A program made the position numbers and the translations under genes. A stretch of 64,000 nt of DNA from Pseudoteredinibacter isoporae (GTDB lineage Bacteria; Pseudomonadota; Gammaproteobacteria; Pseudomonadales; Cellvibrionaceae): positions 620,001-684,000 of the forward strand of contig NZ_JAAONY010000002.1 of assembly GCF_011602085.1 (NCBI RefSeq), given 5' to 3'. Of the stretch, positions 63,819-64,000 are shown one piece after another. The notes beneath the pieces are model-generated. The model saw only the letters and a program-made list of their open reading frames with translations, was not told the origin of the DNA and ran no database searches. How positions within the stretch are numbered: position 1 is the stretch's first letter; the number at the start of each line of letters is the position of its first letter.

Positions 63819-64000
63819 ATGTTTCATCGCGGAATGTCCTTTTACTTTCTGGCTTGTGCGCTTATCAGCGTGGTTATTTTGACCAATGAAAGCTCCGGCA
63901 GCCCCATAGCCGACATTGCCATATATACTCTGCTATTCCCCATCTGCTGTTCACTGGCCGCTTACCATTTTTGGCGAGCTAAAGCCGCCGCCTATATATT
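63819..64000 (+). CDS. membrane protein, cut by window end
   Basis: 60 codons from ATG 63819 remain open to the window edge. The sequence has two hydrophobic segments (FYFLACALISVVIL; IADIAIYTLLFPICCSLAAY), so it is an inner-membrane protein. No family can be named from this fragment. It starts 15 bases after the M50 protease stop and probably shares its transcript. Confidence 0.6.
   Translation, partial: MFHRGMSFYFLACALISVVILTNESSGSPIADIAIYTLLFPICCSLAAYHFWRAKAAAYI

Noticed and set aside
1-64000. Mobile elements, CRISPR arrays, integron or phage genes
   Set aside because: No transposase, integrase, spaced direct-repeat array or terminal repeats were seen in the reading frames or intergenic regions.

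Overview
This window is chromosomal DNA of a gammaproteobacterium, most likely a marine or environmental relative of the Cellvibrionales/Pseudomonas side of the class. That placement is inferred from gene content (tRNA-Leu–tig–clpP–clpX–lon–hupB–ppiD order, a FabY-type ketoacyl synthase, long-form IorAB, a Rieske oxygenase/acyl-CoA catabolic operon), not from a phylogenetic marker search. I see no insertion sequence, prophage, CRISPR array or rRNA.

Layout. 1-1.8 kb: 5' part of rmuC, a small TPR protein and a small secreted protein. 1.8-11 kb (minus strand): the protein quality-control block tRNA-Leu(UAG), tig, clpP, clpX, lon, hupB and ppiD, with intrinsic terminators after tig, clpX, hupB and ppiD and candidate promoters ahead of lon (heat-shock type) and hupB. 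11.2-17 kb: an XRE-cupin regulator, a carboxymuconolactone-decarboxylase-like protein, a 458-aa PMI-like cupin protein, fabY, and a divergent GlxA-type AraC regulator. 17.1-20.1 kb: a small heat-shock protein gene with a sigma32-type promoter and a ROSE-like RNA thermometer, flanked on both sides by two paralogous exported coiled-coil proteins that share an unrecognised C-terminal domain. 20.2-24.5 kb: rmlA-C-D-B for dTDP-L-rhamnose plus a GT2 glycosyltransferase. 24.6-29.7 kb: pyrF, cmk, lapB, rpsA, ihfB, in an order that differs from the enteric one and lacks lapA. 29.8-47 kb: mixed housekeeping and accessory genes, including a long-form indolepyruvate:ferredoxin oxidoreductase (iorA/iorB) behind a cyclase-family enzyme and divergent from two overlapping MarR genes, then glpQ, yebC, a fructokinase, a chemoreceptor and an orphan DRGH nuclease.

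47.3-55.0 kb (minus) holds the most unusual system: a seven-gene operon of acyl-CoA synthetase, thiolase-like protein lacking thiolase catalytic residues, DUF35 Zn-ribbon/OB protein, SDR, Rieske oxygenase alpha and beta subunits, and a reductase with two rubredoxin domains fused to an NAD(P)H/FAD reductase. No ferredoxin is encoded, so the Rieske oxygenase may take electrons through rubredoxin, and the thiolase/DUF35 pair may be a retro-aldolase of the kind used in steroid side-chain degradation. 55.4-59.6 kb (plus) is an envelope-sensing module: a PepSY-like protein, a PhoP/PhoQ-type two-component system, two tandem Bor-like lipoproteins and an OmpV/MipA porin-like protein. The last 4 kb carry a Tat-exported Kelch protein, an AhpD-like/MarR pair with a palindromic operator candidate, a GFA-family protein, an M50 membrane protease and the start of a membrane protein cut by the window end.
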